The notes: generated by a model not told the origin, from the sequence alone. 64,000 nt of DNA from Coprinellus micaceus (GCA_951394405.1 OX596342.1:2418001-2482000), one strand, 5' to 3'. Shown: positions 9,808 through 20,586, counted from the stretch's first letter. Translations and numbers: made by a program.

Positions 9808-11307
9808 TCAATCGCGCGGTGGACCCCGAACCCAAATAGTGCGTTCCTCTACGAAGTAGTCCATATTCATGCGTACCACCATACAAAAAACACCCTCGAG
9901 AGATTTGAGAGTGGCTGAGCGCTCCAGCAATATCTGGTCGATAGAAATGGGGTTTGCTGACAGTGGAGCCTGAGAATAATCGAGAACTATCTCCTGCAAC
10001 CCACACCTCTCTTCTGCTCCACCGCTATCCTGTGTGCAATGCACTGCTATCTGACGGGCTTGGATGCCCGACAGAAGGGAATCCAAAATAAGCCAGTCTT
10101 GCTCAAGGCGCTGAAGTTCTAACCTAGTTAGGAAAGAAAGGCAAGAGATTGTGTTCCATAGAATTTCGGGATCCCCGGAGAGCCGCCCAAGGACCAGGGA
10201 CTGGATGCGACTCCGTGGTGGTCGAGACGAGGTTAATAAATTCAAGGAGTCCAATGTCCTCTTGATGGCTAGCGTGCTGTACGTGTCCCAGCCGGGGACA
10301 ATGGTTAAATGGATGAGGGAGGGTAGGTGAAGAAGTCTAAGCATTTCGTGACCGCCGTCCACTCCCCGCCGAGAGCTCAGTCTCCCTAAGCGTAAAGTAT
10401 GTAACTTGGGCAACGAAATCTGCGCCACGACTTCTCCCCGAGTCCGAGAGCATTGACGATTAAAGAAGCTTAGCGAGAGTTCTTCTAGGTTGGCCGAGCG
10501 TCGGAGCATGTTCAATGCAATTCGAGGGCAATCTAAGCCACAGTTAAATGCGAGGGAAGTGAGGGTTCCGAAGGATGCCTGTGGAGCCCGAAGTGAAATT
10601 ATACGGCGGAAGATTGGCGTTTCCACATCTTTAATCTCGAATGTTAATTGTTTCAGGTTCCTGGGGAGCTGGTTCAGCATCCTGCGATATCTGGAACCTT
10701 GCGGTCGGCCGGGCCATGAACCGGGGAAACTAAGGGTCAAAGATTGAAGGGAGCGCCACGATGGGGAGCGGCCTATCGCACGCAAGAGTCTGAAAAGGCA
10801 CTCTGGGGACGAGAACTTCAAGCTCAACGCCATTTTCCCCCATGTGGGCCGGTCTTCAAACAGGCCACAGAATTCTGAATCCTCCCAAGGGCACCTGACA
10901 CGCGACTTGTAGCACTGGCAGGGATCCAAGTTGGGCCTGTTCAAGTGGTCAAGTTCGAGGGCCTTGATTCCCTTCACAGGTTTTGCTAGCCAAGAACGGA
11001 TTCTGTTGCAGGGGATCTTATCTTGATATCCGAAGCGAATGCGTGCCGTCGACAACGATAGAGAAGATACCACGACGGATGTGGCGTACCAAGTGCGACA
11101 AACTCTCGATATATTTAGGAGTGTCCGCTGGTCAGCGAAGGCGAATATTTCATGGAGAATTTCTGGAGGGACTCGTAGGGCCGGAGATAGGGCTATTCGA
11201 TAGAGGCAAAGCCCTTCTTTCATATCCTTGGGCTCCGGGGCCAATTGTATGCGTTCGACTTCAGACAGAGGTTCGTTGGAGCAGAAGAGGCGGGAAGATG
11301 GGTCCAT
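9808..11307 (-). CDS. F-box/LRR-like protein
   Basis: Single-exon, 499 residues, from the same family as the next three genes. Seen: the N-terminal SSRLFCSNEPLSEVERIQL motif shared with paralogues (LFSTNEPPSHIE), then IALSPALRVPPEILHEIFAF and ISRVCRTWYAT forming the F-box, then the family-specific IRSWLAKPVKGIKALELDHL and Leu-rich repeats (SLQSLTLSFPGSWPGRP). It is a likely SCF substrate adaptor with unknown target. Compared with paralogues the linker between the NEPP motif and the F-box is about 15 residues shorter, so the coiled-coil is reduced. Codons and length otherwise look intact. It lies head-to-tail with the next copy. Confidence 0.83.
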   Translation of the reverse strand: MDPSSRLFCSNEPLSEVERIQLAPEPKDMKEGLCLYRIALSPALRVPPEILHEIFAFADQRTLLNISRVCRTWYATSVVVSSLSLSTARIRFGYQDKIPCNRIRSWLAKPVKGIKALELDHLNRPNLDPCQCYKSRVRCPWEDSEFCGLFEDRPTWGKMALSLKFSSPECLFRLLRAIGRSPSWRSLQSLTLSFPGSWPGRPQGSRYRRMLNQLPRNLKQLTFEIKDVETPIFRRIISLRAPQASFGTLTSLAFNCGLDCPRIALNMLRRSANLEELSLSFFNRQCSRTRGEVVAQISLPKLHTLRLGRLSSRRGVDGGHEMLRLLHLPSLIHLTIVPGWDTYSTLAIKRTLDSLNLLTSSRPPRSRIQSLVLGRLSGDPEILWNTISCLSFLTRLELQRLEQDWLILDSLLSGIQARQIAVHCTQDSGGAEERCGLQEIVLDYSQAPLSANPISIDQILLERSATLKSLEGVFCMVVRMNMDYFVEERTIWVRGPPRD

Positions 11308-11668
11308 AGGCTCCGTACTCGCGAAAAGGGTTGTTTTGAGGAGCTGGGCTGCTAGAGTTGGAGGTGGTGGCGGTAGGTCACAGGGGCAGCCGGTAAGGGC
11401 GTACCTTTAATCGAACGAGCGTTATTTAAATACATGGCGCCAATTGAAGCTGAACAGAAGAAGACGCACACATATGCATATCCGCCACACTGAGTAGGTT
11501 ACGCCGCCCATAATGCACCCACGACTCCCTTCTTCTATTAGAGTTCCAGTAAACACTCAAATAACATACATACCGCCCCTAGGGCTCAGCTGTATTCATC
11601 GTTTCACATCCAATTCAACAGCACTACCTATCGTCCATACGCAATCGGTTTTATTGTCCCACGCGGCG
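11308..11668. other. Intergenic gap between F-box genes
   Basis: About 360 bp holding the promoter of the 9808-11307 gene and the 3' end of the next. Nothing else recognised. Confidence 0.5.
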
Positions 11669-13249
11669 CTACTCCATACTCATGTGTACGACCACACCAT
11701 GATCTCCCTTCAGAATGTCAAGCATGGCTGAATGTTCCTTCCAAATGGCGTGTATCTTGATCTTGTTCGGGACATGGGCGTATTTCAGATAGACGTGTAG
11801 TACTGGGTGATCGAGAACCCCCGGAACCCCGTCAACGCTCCCCATTCGCCCGCTGAACTTCCTCGTCTGGTAGCTCTGAACGAGCAAAAGGAAGTTCCCC
11901 AGATCGAACCATTCGTTGAGGCGCCGCACTTCGAGTTTTCGGAGAGCAGGTAGGACCCGGTTTCCGCGTGCCGTATGTACGTGGTGATTATGCAGAAGGC
12001 CGTGCACGTCAAAGCGGACGTCGTCCAGCACGAGATGATTGAGGGAGGTCGGAAGGCGTGATAATACCTCCCACAATTCTCCATTGCGAACCGCCGTCCG
12101 CTTCAACACAAGGAATTGCAACTGGGACGGTGGCGTCGAAGAGATGAGGCATAGCGCATCCAAAATGTTACGCACACTCAGCCAGACGTAGAGGTGACAT
12201 ATTGTCAGGCGGGTGAGAGAAGGAAGGTGAAGCAGCTGGTAAATGTGAAGGTAATCTCCTGGGCGGCTGAGGGAGAGCGTGTGGACCTTTGGTAGTGCCA
12301 CTCGAGCCACACCCGCCGGAGCTTGGGTTATTCCGCACCCGGTGAGAGAGAGCTCCTCAAGCTCGACGCAGCAGTGGAGTATATTCCGGACCAGTGGCGA
12401 GTACCAATCGCATTGAATTGAAAGGGTTTTGAGGGAGTTGAACGGCGCCTTGGGGAGCTCAATCGTGGGAGACGAGCGATCGGTCCTGAAGGCTTCGAAC
12501 TTGAGGTCGAGACTCTTTAAAGAGTTGGGCAAAGCGTCCAGAACGTTCCGATACCTGGTGGATTTACCGGGCCAGCACCCCGCAAAGTCGAGTTCCAGAG
12601 AATGGAGGGAGTGCCACAATGGTGTGCTACCAATACTGCCCATAAGCCGGGTAAAGCAACTCGCGGACGAGAATCGGAGACCTAATGACATGCTCTCCAA
12701 TGCGGGGGTGTGCGCTAGAAGCCCAGTAAACTCTGGGCAGGTCCATATGCACGGGACAGTCGCCTTTAGGCAGTCACAAAGACATGTGTCATGAAGCTTG
12801 AGGGTCTTAATTCCCTTCACGGGCTTGGCTAGCCATGAACGGACCCTGTGGGATGGTATACCGACCCTGGACCCGAAACTAATCTCCAAGGTCGATAGGA
12901 CTCGGGCAGAAATCGATGTGGACGCTGAGTACCAGGCTCGACAGACCATAGCAACGCTGAGTAGTGTCTTCTCGTCGACAAAACCGAAGATTTCGTGAAG
13001 GATCTCCGCAGGGACCCGTCGAGTTGGGGACAGCGCTAGGCGATGCAAGCGGAGGTTTTCTTCGAGAATCTGGAGCTCGGTGCGCAGAAGGGTGATCCAA
13101 GGTACCATTGCCTCGACGCCTTGACGAAGAGACGCGATTTCGATGTGCGAAGGAGGTTCGTTCGTGGAGAAGAGATGGGAATGTGAATTGGTAGCAGTCT
13201 TCTCTACGTGGACCTCTCCAGTTTGGGTGAGGGATGGCGGGGGTGGCAT
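11669..13249 (-). CDS. F-box/LRR-like protein
   Basis: Single-exon, 526 residues. Order of parts: a Pro-rich start, HLFSTNEPPSHIEIASLRQG at about residues 26-45, a coiled-coil (LLRTELQILEENLRLHR), the F-box LSPTRRVPAEILHEIFGFV with SVAMVCRAWYSAS, then RVRSWLAKPVKGIKTLKL, a Cys-rich turn (CLCDCLKATVPCIW), and Leu-rich repeats to the end. The C-terminal HSAMLDILKGDHGVVV matches the family ending (ESSAMLN.L...FG). It is closely related to 13475-15100 and 15356-16930, suggesting tandem duplication. The substrate is unknown. Confidence 0.85.
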   Translation of the reverse strand: MPPPPSLTQTGEVHVEKTATNSHSHLFSTNEPPSHIEIASLRQGVEAMVPWITLLRTELQILEENLRLHRLALSPTRRVPAEILHEIFGFVDEKTLLSVAMVCRAWYSASTSISARVLSTLEISFGSRVGIPSHRVRSWLAKPVKGIKTLKLHDTCLCDCLKATVPCIWTCPEFTGLLAHTPALESMSLGLRFSSASCFTRLMGSIGSTPLWHSLHSLELDFAGCWPGKSTRYRNVLDALPNSLKSLDLKFEAFRTDRSSPTIELPKAPFNSLKTLSIQCDWYSPLVRNILHCCVELEELSLTGCGITQAPAGVARVALPKVHTLSLSRPGDYLHIYQLLHLPSLTRLTICHLYVWLSVRNILDALCLISSTPPSQLQFLVLKRTAVRNGELWEVLSRLPTSLNHLVLDDVRFDVHGLLHNHHVHTARGNRVLPALRKLEVRRLNEWFDLGNFLLLVQSYQTRKFSGRMGSVDGVPGVLDHPVLHVYLKYAHVPNKIKIHAIWKEHSAMLDILKGDHGVVVHMSME

Positions 13250-13474
13250 CGGAGGTTATGGTTGTGGTTCAAGAGAGCTCGAAGAACCCAGCAGCCACTC
13301 CGCGCTGCCACTGTTGCCGGTGTTGGGGCCGGGATCACGTGTAGAACTGGCCTGTGGCGGTTCTTCAGGACCCCCGAGGGCGAGCATCGGATCTCATTAA
13401 AAATCGCATTCTACCTTAGCGTGATCAACGGTACGTATCTTCTAAACTCCCGAGCCCATACCCCAAAACCCACC

Positions 13475-15100
13475 TCATGCTAAGACTCTCTCAACCTCCA
13501 TTCCAAAATCGATATTGAGCATGTTGAGCATAACCGAACTCTCCTTCCAAGCGGCCTCGACCTTCGCGCCATCGACCCAGCGATGGTAGCCAAGCACTAT
13601 CCGCCTCAGCCCATCCGTTTTCCTCGAGCGCTCTCCAGTATGGGCCTCTGTCCCCGTTCGATCGCTCGTGAGCTCGCGAGACTTGATGTACAGCAAGAAT
13701 GACTCCAAGTCAAAGTTGTGTGGCAGGGACCGTATCTCAAGCTTCCGTAACGCGGGGAGCATCTTGCTGTATCCATCTGGTGCTCTGCCTTCGATCCTTT
13801 GGCGGTGACGTTTCAGAAAACCGGACGGGTCGAATACGACGTTTTTGAACACGAGATGCTCGAGGAAGGGAAGCACAGAGAGAGCACTCCAAAGGGAGTC
13901 AGTACTGTCCCTGACGTCGTGCAGCGCCAGGTATTGTATATGGGCCGCCGGCCGTGTGAGAGTGGGGAAGCGCAAAGCATCCATAACCTTCTTGAGGGCG
14001 TCGGTTTCACGGGTGCCATACCAGTCGGGACTGGGACTATCGACGGCGAGGCGTACGAGGGAAGGTAGATGGAGGAGTTTAAGGGTCTCCACGACACCTT
14101 GAGCGTTTGGCCCTTCCAAGCGGAAGCTACTGACTTTGGGGAGGTGGACCGGCGCCACCGTCCCGGTCCAGGTGTGTGCACAATGCCGGAAATTGATGCA
14201 AAGGTCTTCTACGTTGACGGACGCTCGAAGGACGGACAAAATGAAAGGGGAATCCCAGCGACATTCGATTGCCAGGGTGGTGAGGGCGTTGAAAGGGGCC
14301 TCTGGTAGCTCAACTGGGGGAATGGACCGGCCTTTGTCAAGGTCCCGGAATCTGAGGGTGAGGGTTTTCAAAGTGTCGGGCAAATTGTTGAGAATGGTTC
14401 GGTACTTGTTGGAACGACCGGGCCATGTGCCCGCGAACGTGAGGTCCAGATTGTGTATCGAGCGCCACGCTGGTGTATCGCCTACGCTACCCACTAGGCT
14501 TAGAAGACAAGCTGGGGACGAGAATGCGAAGCCGAAATTCGTGTCACCCAAATTGGGGCTTCCGGTAAGTATCGCGGCGAACTCTGGAGCCGCCCATGGA
14601 CACTCCACAGTAGACTTGTAGCACCCACATGGGGGGCTACTAATCGCCTGCTGGAGCCTGAGGGTTTTGATCCCTTTGACCGGTTTGGCGAGCCACGAAC
14701 TGACCCTACTGCAGGGAATGTCGAAGGGGAAAATAATGCGGGTTTCTGATAGGGATTTAGACGAGAGAGTTGTGGATGCTGAGTACCAGGCGCGGCACAC
14801 CATCGACATCTTGAGGAGCGCCATATCGTCAAGGAAGGTGAATATTTCGATGAGAATTTCGGCAGGGAGTCGTCGGGCTGGAGACAGCGCTAACCGATAC
14901 AAGCGAGGCTTCCCCTCCAGAAACTCGAGCTCGGAGCGTAATTGGGAGATCCTTGGGACCATTGACTCGACATCTTGTCGAAGCGACGCAATTTCGATTT
15001 GCGCCGGAGGTTCATTGGTACGGAAGAGGTGGGCGTATGGGTCAGCGATCGCCTCATCCACTTTGCCTTGCGTGGGTCCGAGAGGGGTAGCTCCCGGCAT
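13475..15100 (-). CDS. F-box/LRR-like protein
   Basis: Single-exon, 541 residues, intact. Seen: HLFRTNEPPAQIEIASLRQD, the coiled-coil ISQLRSELEFLEGKPRLYR, the F-box LSPARRLPAEILIEIFTFL with KMSMVCRAWYSAS, SSWLAKPVKGIKTLRLQ, a CGCYKSTVECPW turn, and Leu-rich repeats. It is the closest relative of the split copy at 23569-26391: both share ISQLRSELEFLE and RTILNNLP. It is divergent from 15356-16930 across a 255-bp spacer. Confidence 0.86.
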   Translation of the reverse strand: MPGATPLGPTQGKVDEAIADPYAHLFRTNEPPAQIEIASLRQDVESMVPRISQLRSELEFLEGKPRLYRLALSPARRLPAEILIEIFTFLDDMALLKMSMVCRAWYSASTTLSSKSLSETRIIFPFDIPCSRVSSWLAKPVKGIKTLRLQQAISSPPCGCYKSTVECPWAAPEFAAILTGSPNLGDTNFGFAFSSPACLLSLVGSVGDTPAWRSIHNLDLTFAGTWPGRSNKYRTILNNLPDTLKTLTLRFRDLDKGRSIPPVELPEAPFNALTTLAIECRWDSPFILSVLRASVNVEDLCINFRHCAHTWTGTVAPVHLPKVSSFRLEGPNAQGVVETLKLLHLPSLVRLAVDSPSPDWYGTRETDALKKVMDALRFPTLTRPAAHIQYLALHDVRDSTDSLWSALSVLPFLEHLVFKNVVFDPSGFLKRHRQRIEGRAPDGYSKMLPALRKLEIRSLPHNFDLESFLLYIKSRELTSDRTGTEAHTGERSRKTDGLRRIVLGYHRWVDGAKVEAAWKESSVMLNMLNIDFGMEVERVLA

Positions 15101-15355
15101 TGGTGTTGTGGTTGTAGTTCAAGATGGCAACGGCTCGCGAGTCAACAAATGCCCACACAACTTGAACACAGCCACACATGTGTCGGGTGCCAGTGCCACG
15201 TGCAAGAGAAAGTGACCGGCGCTTATTTAATATTACGCCACTCACTGGCCCAGCCACCACGCGATTCGAGTCGGTGGCGTCTCCACTTTGAACCTTCTTG
15301 TGCCACAACCGCGACCCCTCAAGTTCGACTCACCCAAGTCACGCTGAGCACGAAC
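15101..15355. promoter_or_regulatory. Shared divergent promoter of two F-box genes
   Basis: A 255-bp spacer lies between the start codons of the genes at 15100 (minus) and 15356 (plus). Both promoters must lie here. I did not find a convincing TATA box or repeated operator-like motif. Confidence 0.5.
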
Positions 15356-16930
15356 ATGGCAATGGCGAAGAGCAGCCGATTTTCACATCTCTTATCCACA
15401 AACGAGCCACCATCCCACGTCGAAGTCGCCCAGCTTCGACAAGGCGTCCAGACTATGGTCCCCCAGGTGCTGCTGCTGCGGCAAGAACTCAAGACTCTTG
15501 AAGACAAGCTTCAACTATGTTACATAGTGCTGTCCCCAACTCGATGCCTTCCTCCCGAGATCCTGAACGAGATATTCGGCTGGGTCGACGAGAGAACACT
15601 CATCAGCGTATCGCTGGTCTGCCGCGCCTGGCACGCGTCGGCTACCGTACTCTCTTCGAAATCATTATCGACTACCACGATCCGTTTCAAGTCCGAGGAT
15701 GGTATCCCATCCCACAAGATCCTTTCATGGCTCGCGAAACCAGTGGCGGGCACCAAAACCCTCAACATCGAACACGAGGTGTCATATCGCGAACACCCTT
15801 GCAAGTGCTTCAAATCAGCTAATCCATGTCCATGGGCCACTCCAGAATTCGTTGGTATTTTGGCCAAAAACTCCGCGTTGGCGTGGATGGTTTTGGGATT
15901 GAAGTTTTCGTCCCCAAACTGCCTTTCCCGACTCGTAGCCAGCGTTGGAGACACGCCATCGTGGAATTTGCTCGACACACTGCATCTTCACCTTTCGGGG
16001 AATTGGCCAGGCAGAGCCACCCGGTACAGAAACGCGCTCGACGGTTTACCCATTACTTTGAAGCACCTCAGCCTCAAGTTCGACTCCACCAAGGCCCGCA
16101 GGCAGCCCCCTCCAATTGAGGTTCCTGAGGCACCGTTCAACGTCCTCAAATCGCTCTCCATTGAATGTACCTGGGACTCTCCATTCGTACTTTCATTACT
16201 CCGCCCCTGCGTCGACCTCGAGGGACTTTTCATTGTTGAGAGGGCGGGCTGCCACACCTGGACGGAAAGTGTGGCTCAAGTGGCACTACCGAAGGTCCAC
16301 ACCCTGCACCTAAGGTGTCGCAACGACCGCGGGCCGGACAAGATCTTGTCGCTGTTACGCCTACCCGAGCTAACTTCCCTGACGGTCGACGGTGGTCCGG
16401 GCTCAAATGTTAATTGTAGCGGTTTCCTCAGGCGTTCCTTGAGCTCTCTACGCTTGCTCTCTCCGACGCCACCGTCCTCCCTCCGTACACTAGTGATTAA
16501 ATCCATAAACAGTCTCAGCAGCGACGATCTGTGGGATGTTTTCTCCCACTTCCCATCCTTGCGCCACCTCGTCTTCAAGCGCGTTTACTTTGAAGGGGCG
16601 AGCTTCCTGGACGGCTATCAGACACGTACCGGGGGTGGAGCGCAGCTCCTTCCCGCCCTTCAGAAGTTCGAGCTCAGGGAACTGGACGAGAGATTTGATG
16701 TGGAGTCTTTCCTATCGTTCGCCCAAGACCACCACCGCACGACAACCAGAGCGCAAGCAAGGGAGGATTACGAAGGCAGTAGGGTACCTGGTGGCCTACA
16801 GAACATCTCCCTCCATTACGGTCTCTGGTTTAGCAACGACAAGTTTGAGGCCATTAAGAAGCGGTGTGAATCTACGGTCAGGGTTCTCGAGGATGACTTC
16901 GGTGTGATTGTGCAAATGACCCGTGTGTAA
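15356..16930 (+). CDS. F-box/LRR-like protein
   Basis: Single-exon, 524 residues from the ATG at 15356. The frame is open further upstream (to 14975), but that part is antisense to the neighbouring gene. The first ATG beyond the divergent spacer gives MAMAKSSRFSHLLSTNEPPS, matching the paralogues. Then come VEVAQLRQGVQTMVPQVLLL (coiled-coil), the F-box LSPTRCLPPEILNEIFGWV with SVSLVCRAWHAS, ILSWLAKPVAGTKTLNI, a Cys-rich turn (CKCFKSANPCPW), and Leu-rich repeats. It ends VRVLEDDFGVIVQM, like its relatives. A likely SCF adaptor; the target is unknown. Confidence 0.86.
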   Translation: MAMAKSSRFSHLLSTNEPPSHVEVAQLRQGVQTMVPQVLLLRQELKTLEDKLQLCYIVLSPTRCLPPEILNEIFGWVDERTLISVSLVCRAWHASATVLSSKSLSTTTIRFKSEDGIPSHKILSWLAKPVAGTKTLNIEHEVSYREHPCKCFKSANPCPWATPEFVGILAKNSALAWMVLGLKFSSPNCLSRLVASVGDTPSWNLLDTLHLHLSGNWPGRATRYRNALDGLPITLKHLSLKFDSTKARRQPPPIEVPEAPFNVLKSLSIECTWDSPFVLSLLRPCVDLEGLFIVERAGCHTWTESVAQVALPKVHTLHLRCRNDRGPDKILSLLRLPELTSLTVDGGPGSNVNCSGFLRRSLSSLRLLSPTPPSSLRTLVIKSINSLSSDDLWDVFSHFPSLRHLVFKRVYFEGASFLDGYQTRTGGGAQLLPALQKFELRELDERFDVESFLSFAQDHHRTTTRAQAREDYEGSRVPGGLQNISLHYGLWFSNDKFEAIKKRCESTVRVLEDDFGVIVQMTRV

Positions 16931-17096
16931 TAGCATAGAGTAGAACCCGTAGTATCAACTGCTATTATTAATACCCTTCCAGTTTACAGCAGGCTGTGGG
17001 CAAGAAGGTCGTTAAATTTTATGAAACAATTCCGGGACACAGGGACGCCAAAAGAAGCGAGAGTAGGGACTAAAGACGGTCGAGGGACGGAAATTT

Positions 17097-17152
17097 TCGG
17101 ATACGGAGAATCGAACCCTGGGCGATAATGTTCGTCACTACACCATATCCAG
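17097..17152 (-). pseudogene. Degenerate tRNA-Glu-like sequence lacking the anticodon arm
   Basis: Read on the minus strand, the 5' half GGATATGGTGTAGTGACGAA carries the D-arm and A box of a tRNA-Glu-like gene. The 3' half GGGTTCGATTCTCCGTATCC carries a B box and an acceptor strand that pairs with the 5' end. The roughly 20 nt expected for the anticodon arm are missing and no pol III T-run follows. It is therefore a tRNA relic or SINE head, not a working tRNA. Confidence 0.55.
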
Positions 17153-17274
17153 TGAGAGTGCTGTGCCCGCTAGCTTCCTCAGCAGAAATTCGAGTCGAAA
17201 ATCATCTCCCGGTGCTTCTGAAAGTCGACCATCGTGAGTGAGACGTCACCCTGTCGCCCTCCGAACATCACGCC

Positions 17275-17330
17275 AGACCCCGGCGTTCAGGAATTGGACC
17301 GGGAGCCGGTAATAGGACTGAGACTGAGAC
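17275..17330 (+). repeat. SINE-like repeat, 3' fragment
   Basis: It contains CCGGCGTTCAGGAATTGGAC, then GAGCCGGTAATA and a tail of GGACTGAGACTGAGAC. It matches the 3' halves of the fuller copies at 25078 and 48350, with a diverged tail. Confidence 0.7.
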
Positions 17331-17507
17331 CGCCGCACAGCTTATACACGCTTCGCAGTGAACCCCACATCCTCACGAACCTCATGTTACCCTTGCACAT
17401 TGACTCCAAAACTACGTTTACATTTGTCCATCTTCCGTACAGTACATTTCTTCTCTGCCTTACCTCTCGTCCCCTCCCATCTACAGGAACTCGATACCGC
17501 TGCAGAT

Positions 17508-20500
17508 CTAAACCCTCTCAAACACGTATAGGTACGCCAGCCTCTTCAAATCCTTCACACTTTCCTTGTCCGCCTTCACGACCTTCTCATCGTTAAATAG
17601 CACCCACCCCTCATCCGCCCCCTCCCCAGGATTAACCCTGATGTGCGCGACATAGTGCCCTGAGTGTACTGAAGGTCCCTTATGCGAGATGAACGCCTTG
17701 AGACGATACTTGACAGGGGCGTCCTTCGTTCCTGGGAGGGGCGCGGCAGCGGCGAGGGTAGAAGCAGAAGCTGCCGGCGCGTCCTCGCCCATGTCGTCGG
17801 GATGGGAGAAGAGCCATTCGACTGCGCGGGCTGCGTCGTTGGACTGCGGAAGGAGTCAGAAAGGTTTCGTGAGTCGGACTGGGAACGAAAGTGGAAGAGT
17901 GAACGAAGAACATACAGTTTCCCTCAACGCCTTCTTGGCTTGCGCACTCGTGAAGCCCATTTCTATCAACATCGAAACCTGCTCCGCCGGGGGCTCAGCC
18001 CCTCCCCCACCCGACTTGTTCACGACAATGGGATCGTCAATATCTAGAATTACGCACGCCTTCATCAGCAGCGAACTAGATTTCCCAATAACAGTAACAC
18101 GCACCAGGATCGTCCATATGCTCAAACAACCAGTCCATCGCCGCCCCCGCATCGCCGTTGTTCCCAGTGGCAAGCAACGCCTTCTGGCACCTAATCAGCG
18201 GGAATCCCATCGTCTGCAACTGCCCTAGTGCAGCTTCGTCGAACTCCGGCAGTGCTCCACCAGATCCACCAGCGGAATCCTCGGGGAGTGGGTCTTCTCC
18301 GTCTTTGAGTCCGGTACCCAGATGCTGCGCGGAGAACTCGAGGGTGTCGTTGGAAGGCAGGATGATGGGGATGTCGAGCTTAGCGGGAACCCAATTGACG
18401 AGCTGGAATTTCTTGGCGTGGACGACAAGGACTTCGGGGAACGACGCGAATTTTGTTTGCCTGTTAAACGGAGTCAGTCTTCCAGAACGTAGCTACACGA
18501 AGAACGAAGGTTAAACTGACTTGATCGCAACGACATTCTTTGCACATGAAGGACACTGATACTCGAGTGCCTCGGCGCCGAGGAGACCGTCGATGCAGCT
18601 AGTGAGCTGAACATCCTCATATTCCGTCTTCTTCTCGCCCTCATCCTTTTTCTTATCACCGTCGACGTTCATAGAATCCGCATCATCGGCGGCCTTCTTG
18701 ACAGTGGCAGGCACAGCGACGCTAACGACGTCCTGCTCGTCGGTCCTATACCTCACCTTCTTGCAGTCGTCGCATTGCAATCTCTGTTCAAGAGCGTAAC
18801 TGAACACCTTCGTCGGGTCTACGTACACCCATCAGCCGGCGTGTCTTTGAAACGAGGCATAAGGAGCATACCTTCCAACCTGATCGCGCCCACACCCTGC
18901 CCCTCAACCCTCTTCTTCTCCCTCCTCACAACACTGACAAGCCACCCCAAAAACTCCTCCGAATCTTGCTGCCTCATCGTCGCAAACTCCTCGTGCCCCT
19001 TCCCCACCAACCTCTTGAACCCCATCGGCCTCACACCCCTCTGGAACACCGGGGTCGGGCTCTCATGCTGCAACCGCGTCTCCTCGCTCGACCTCACTGG
19101 GGCATCCTCCGGATGCGAGTACCGCCCACTCAACAACCCATCAGCGACTTTCACGAGTTGGCATTCGACGCAATCGGCCGGGAGCAGGCTGTCACATGCG
19201 TCGGCGTGAGGCAAGTTGTCGGTGGATCCGGTGTAGGCGGAGAAGTAACGTTGTTTGAAGGAGGGGAGGGTGAAGACGGTTTGGAGGACGCTAGCCATGT
19301 AGCAGCTGTTCCCAAGGTTGGCGAGCCCGGTGAGCCCGGGGCCGAATACGGGCTCAAGAGCCTGCCCGTCCTCGGAGAGGAGGGAGAAGTCGTAGCGCAG
19401 GTTTTGTTCGATTTGCTAGATGAGAGGGGGGGAGTTCGTGAGAGGTAGAGTGGAGGAAGATCAGGAAGAGACGCGTACCAACTCGGTCATGCTCTTCTCG
19501 GTCTTCTTCAAGGAACCGACGTTGATTCCAAAAGCGGCGAGGTGGGACTTGAGCTCGGGGTCCTGCTTGGCGTCGTTACATGAGTAGCAATATATGTCTG
19601 CTCAGAAGTTCAGCATCCAGATACAAGGGGAATGAAGAGGGAGACTGCATACCTGCCTCTCCTTCTGCCGTGATCGTCCCCAACTTAACGCAAACCGGAT
19701 GCCCCGTCTCCTCAAAGTGCTGCATCCCATGTCCATTTCCCCCAGGAACGCCTCCATACTGCTTCCTCCCACATCCAAGCGATCCGCACGTAAGGCAAAG
19801 CCACAAATTCTCCTTGAGGTCGCAGGACTTGCAGTGCGCAAGCCCAGATGCGGCAATCGGAGCCGATTCGAACTGTTCGAGGCAGAGTGTGTGTTCGCAG
19901 GCTGTGATGTCCTCCTCCCAAGCCTTGACTTCAGACTGACGAGCGGAGGAAAGCGAGGTCATCACCTCGCTTACTAGGTTCTTGATCTACGCAGTACCCT
20001 CTGAGCTACATCACCCAGATAGAGGAAACTGAACCTAACGCACCTGCGGCTGAGCATCTACAACATCCTGCCCAATCTCCTTGCCCTGGCTCGGATCACA
20101 CGACCAACACTTGATCTTCGTAACCGTGTCGTACTTATCCTCGTCCCTCTCCTCCAAGATTGCGAGTTTCGTCATCTTCGCTGGCGGTTCCTCCCCATCA
20201 CCCCGACTAGGGCTCTTGCTGGCTGGTTTTGCGGTGCGTTTGACGTTGAGTGTGAAGTTGTGACTAGTCTTCCGGATGTGGGTTTGGGCGTGGTGCCTAT
20301 CGGAAGAGAGGCACCCGCCATTGAAGCAGGTGAGGCAGACTTCGATGCCGGATGGGGAGTCCTATAGCCGTTGGAAGTGGGGAGTTCGGTTCAGGTTACG
20401 GCGATTGGGTAAGGATGGGCGGGGAAGAGAAGGACCAGGGTATACCGTATGAGCATCCGTCTCACGCTCAAGGGTAGCAAGGCGCACCTGATCATCGAAG

Positions 20501-20586
20501 CACTGTGTACATTCCTCCCGATGGACAGATTGCGACAGCCTTGGAGGCTGGAGGCGGGTGAGGTTGGGTATGTGCGTGCAAGCCAT
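17508..20586 (-). CDS. UBP14: Ubiquitin C-terminal hydrolase, isopeptidase T (USP5/Ubp14) type
   Basis: Nine exons: 20586-20488, 20361-20044, 19986-19653, 19597-19479, 19415-18872, 18818-18521, 18460-18105, 18043-17916 and 17843-17508. The phase closes throughout, giving 843 residues, close to the family norm. The enzyme disassembles unanchored polyubiquitin chains. Seen: the N-terminal [20 protein letters not shown] with [10 protein letters not shown], the UBP zinc finger ([31 protein letters not shown], about residues 170-250), the catalytic Cys box [10 protein letters not shown] (Cys about 328), the [10 protein letters not shown] box, two UBA domains (around [11 protein letters not shown] and [13 protein letters not shown]), and the catalytic His box [10 protein letters not shown] (about 795). 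All expected catalytic and zinc ligands appear present. The first ATG matches the conserved family N-terminus. Confidence 0.93.

Larger units (their letters stand above)
16931..17507. other. Intergenic region with tRNA relic and SINE-like fragment
   Basis: A gap of about 580 bp between convergent genes. It holds a degenerate tRNA and a partial copy of a dispersed repeat (listed separately); nothing coding is seen. Confidence 0.5.

Noticed and set aside
14975..15355. Upstream extension of the 15356 F-box frame
   Set aside because: It overlaps the neighbouring F-box gene in antisense and its own divergent promoter; paralogues begin at the equivalent of the 15356 ATG.
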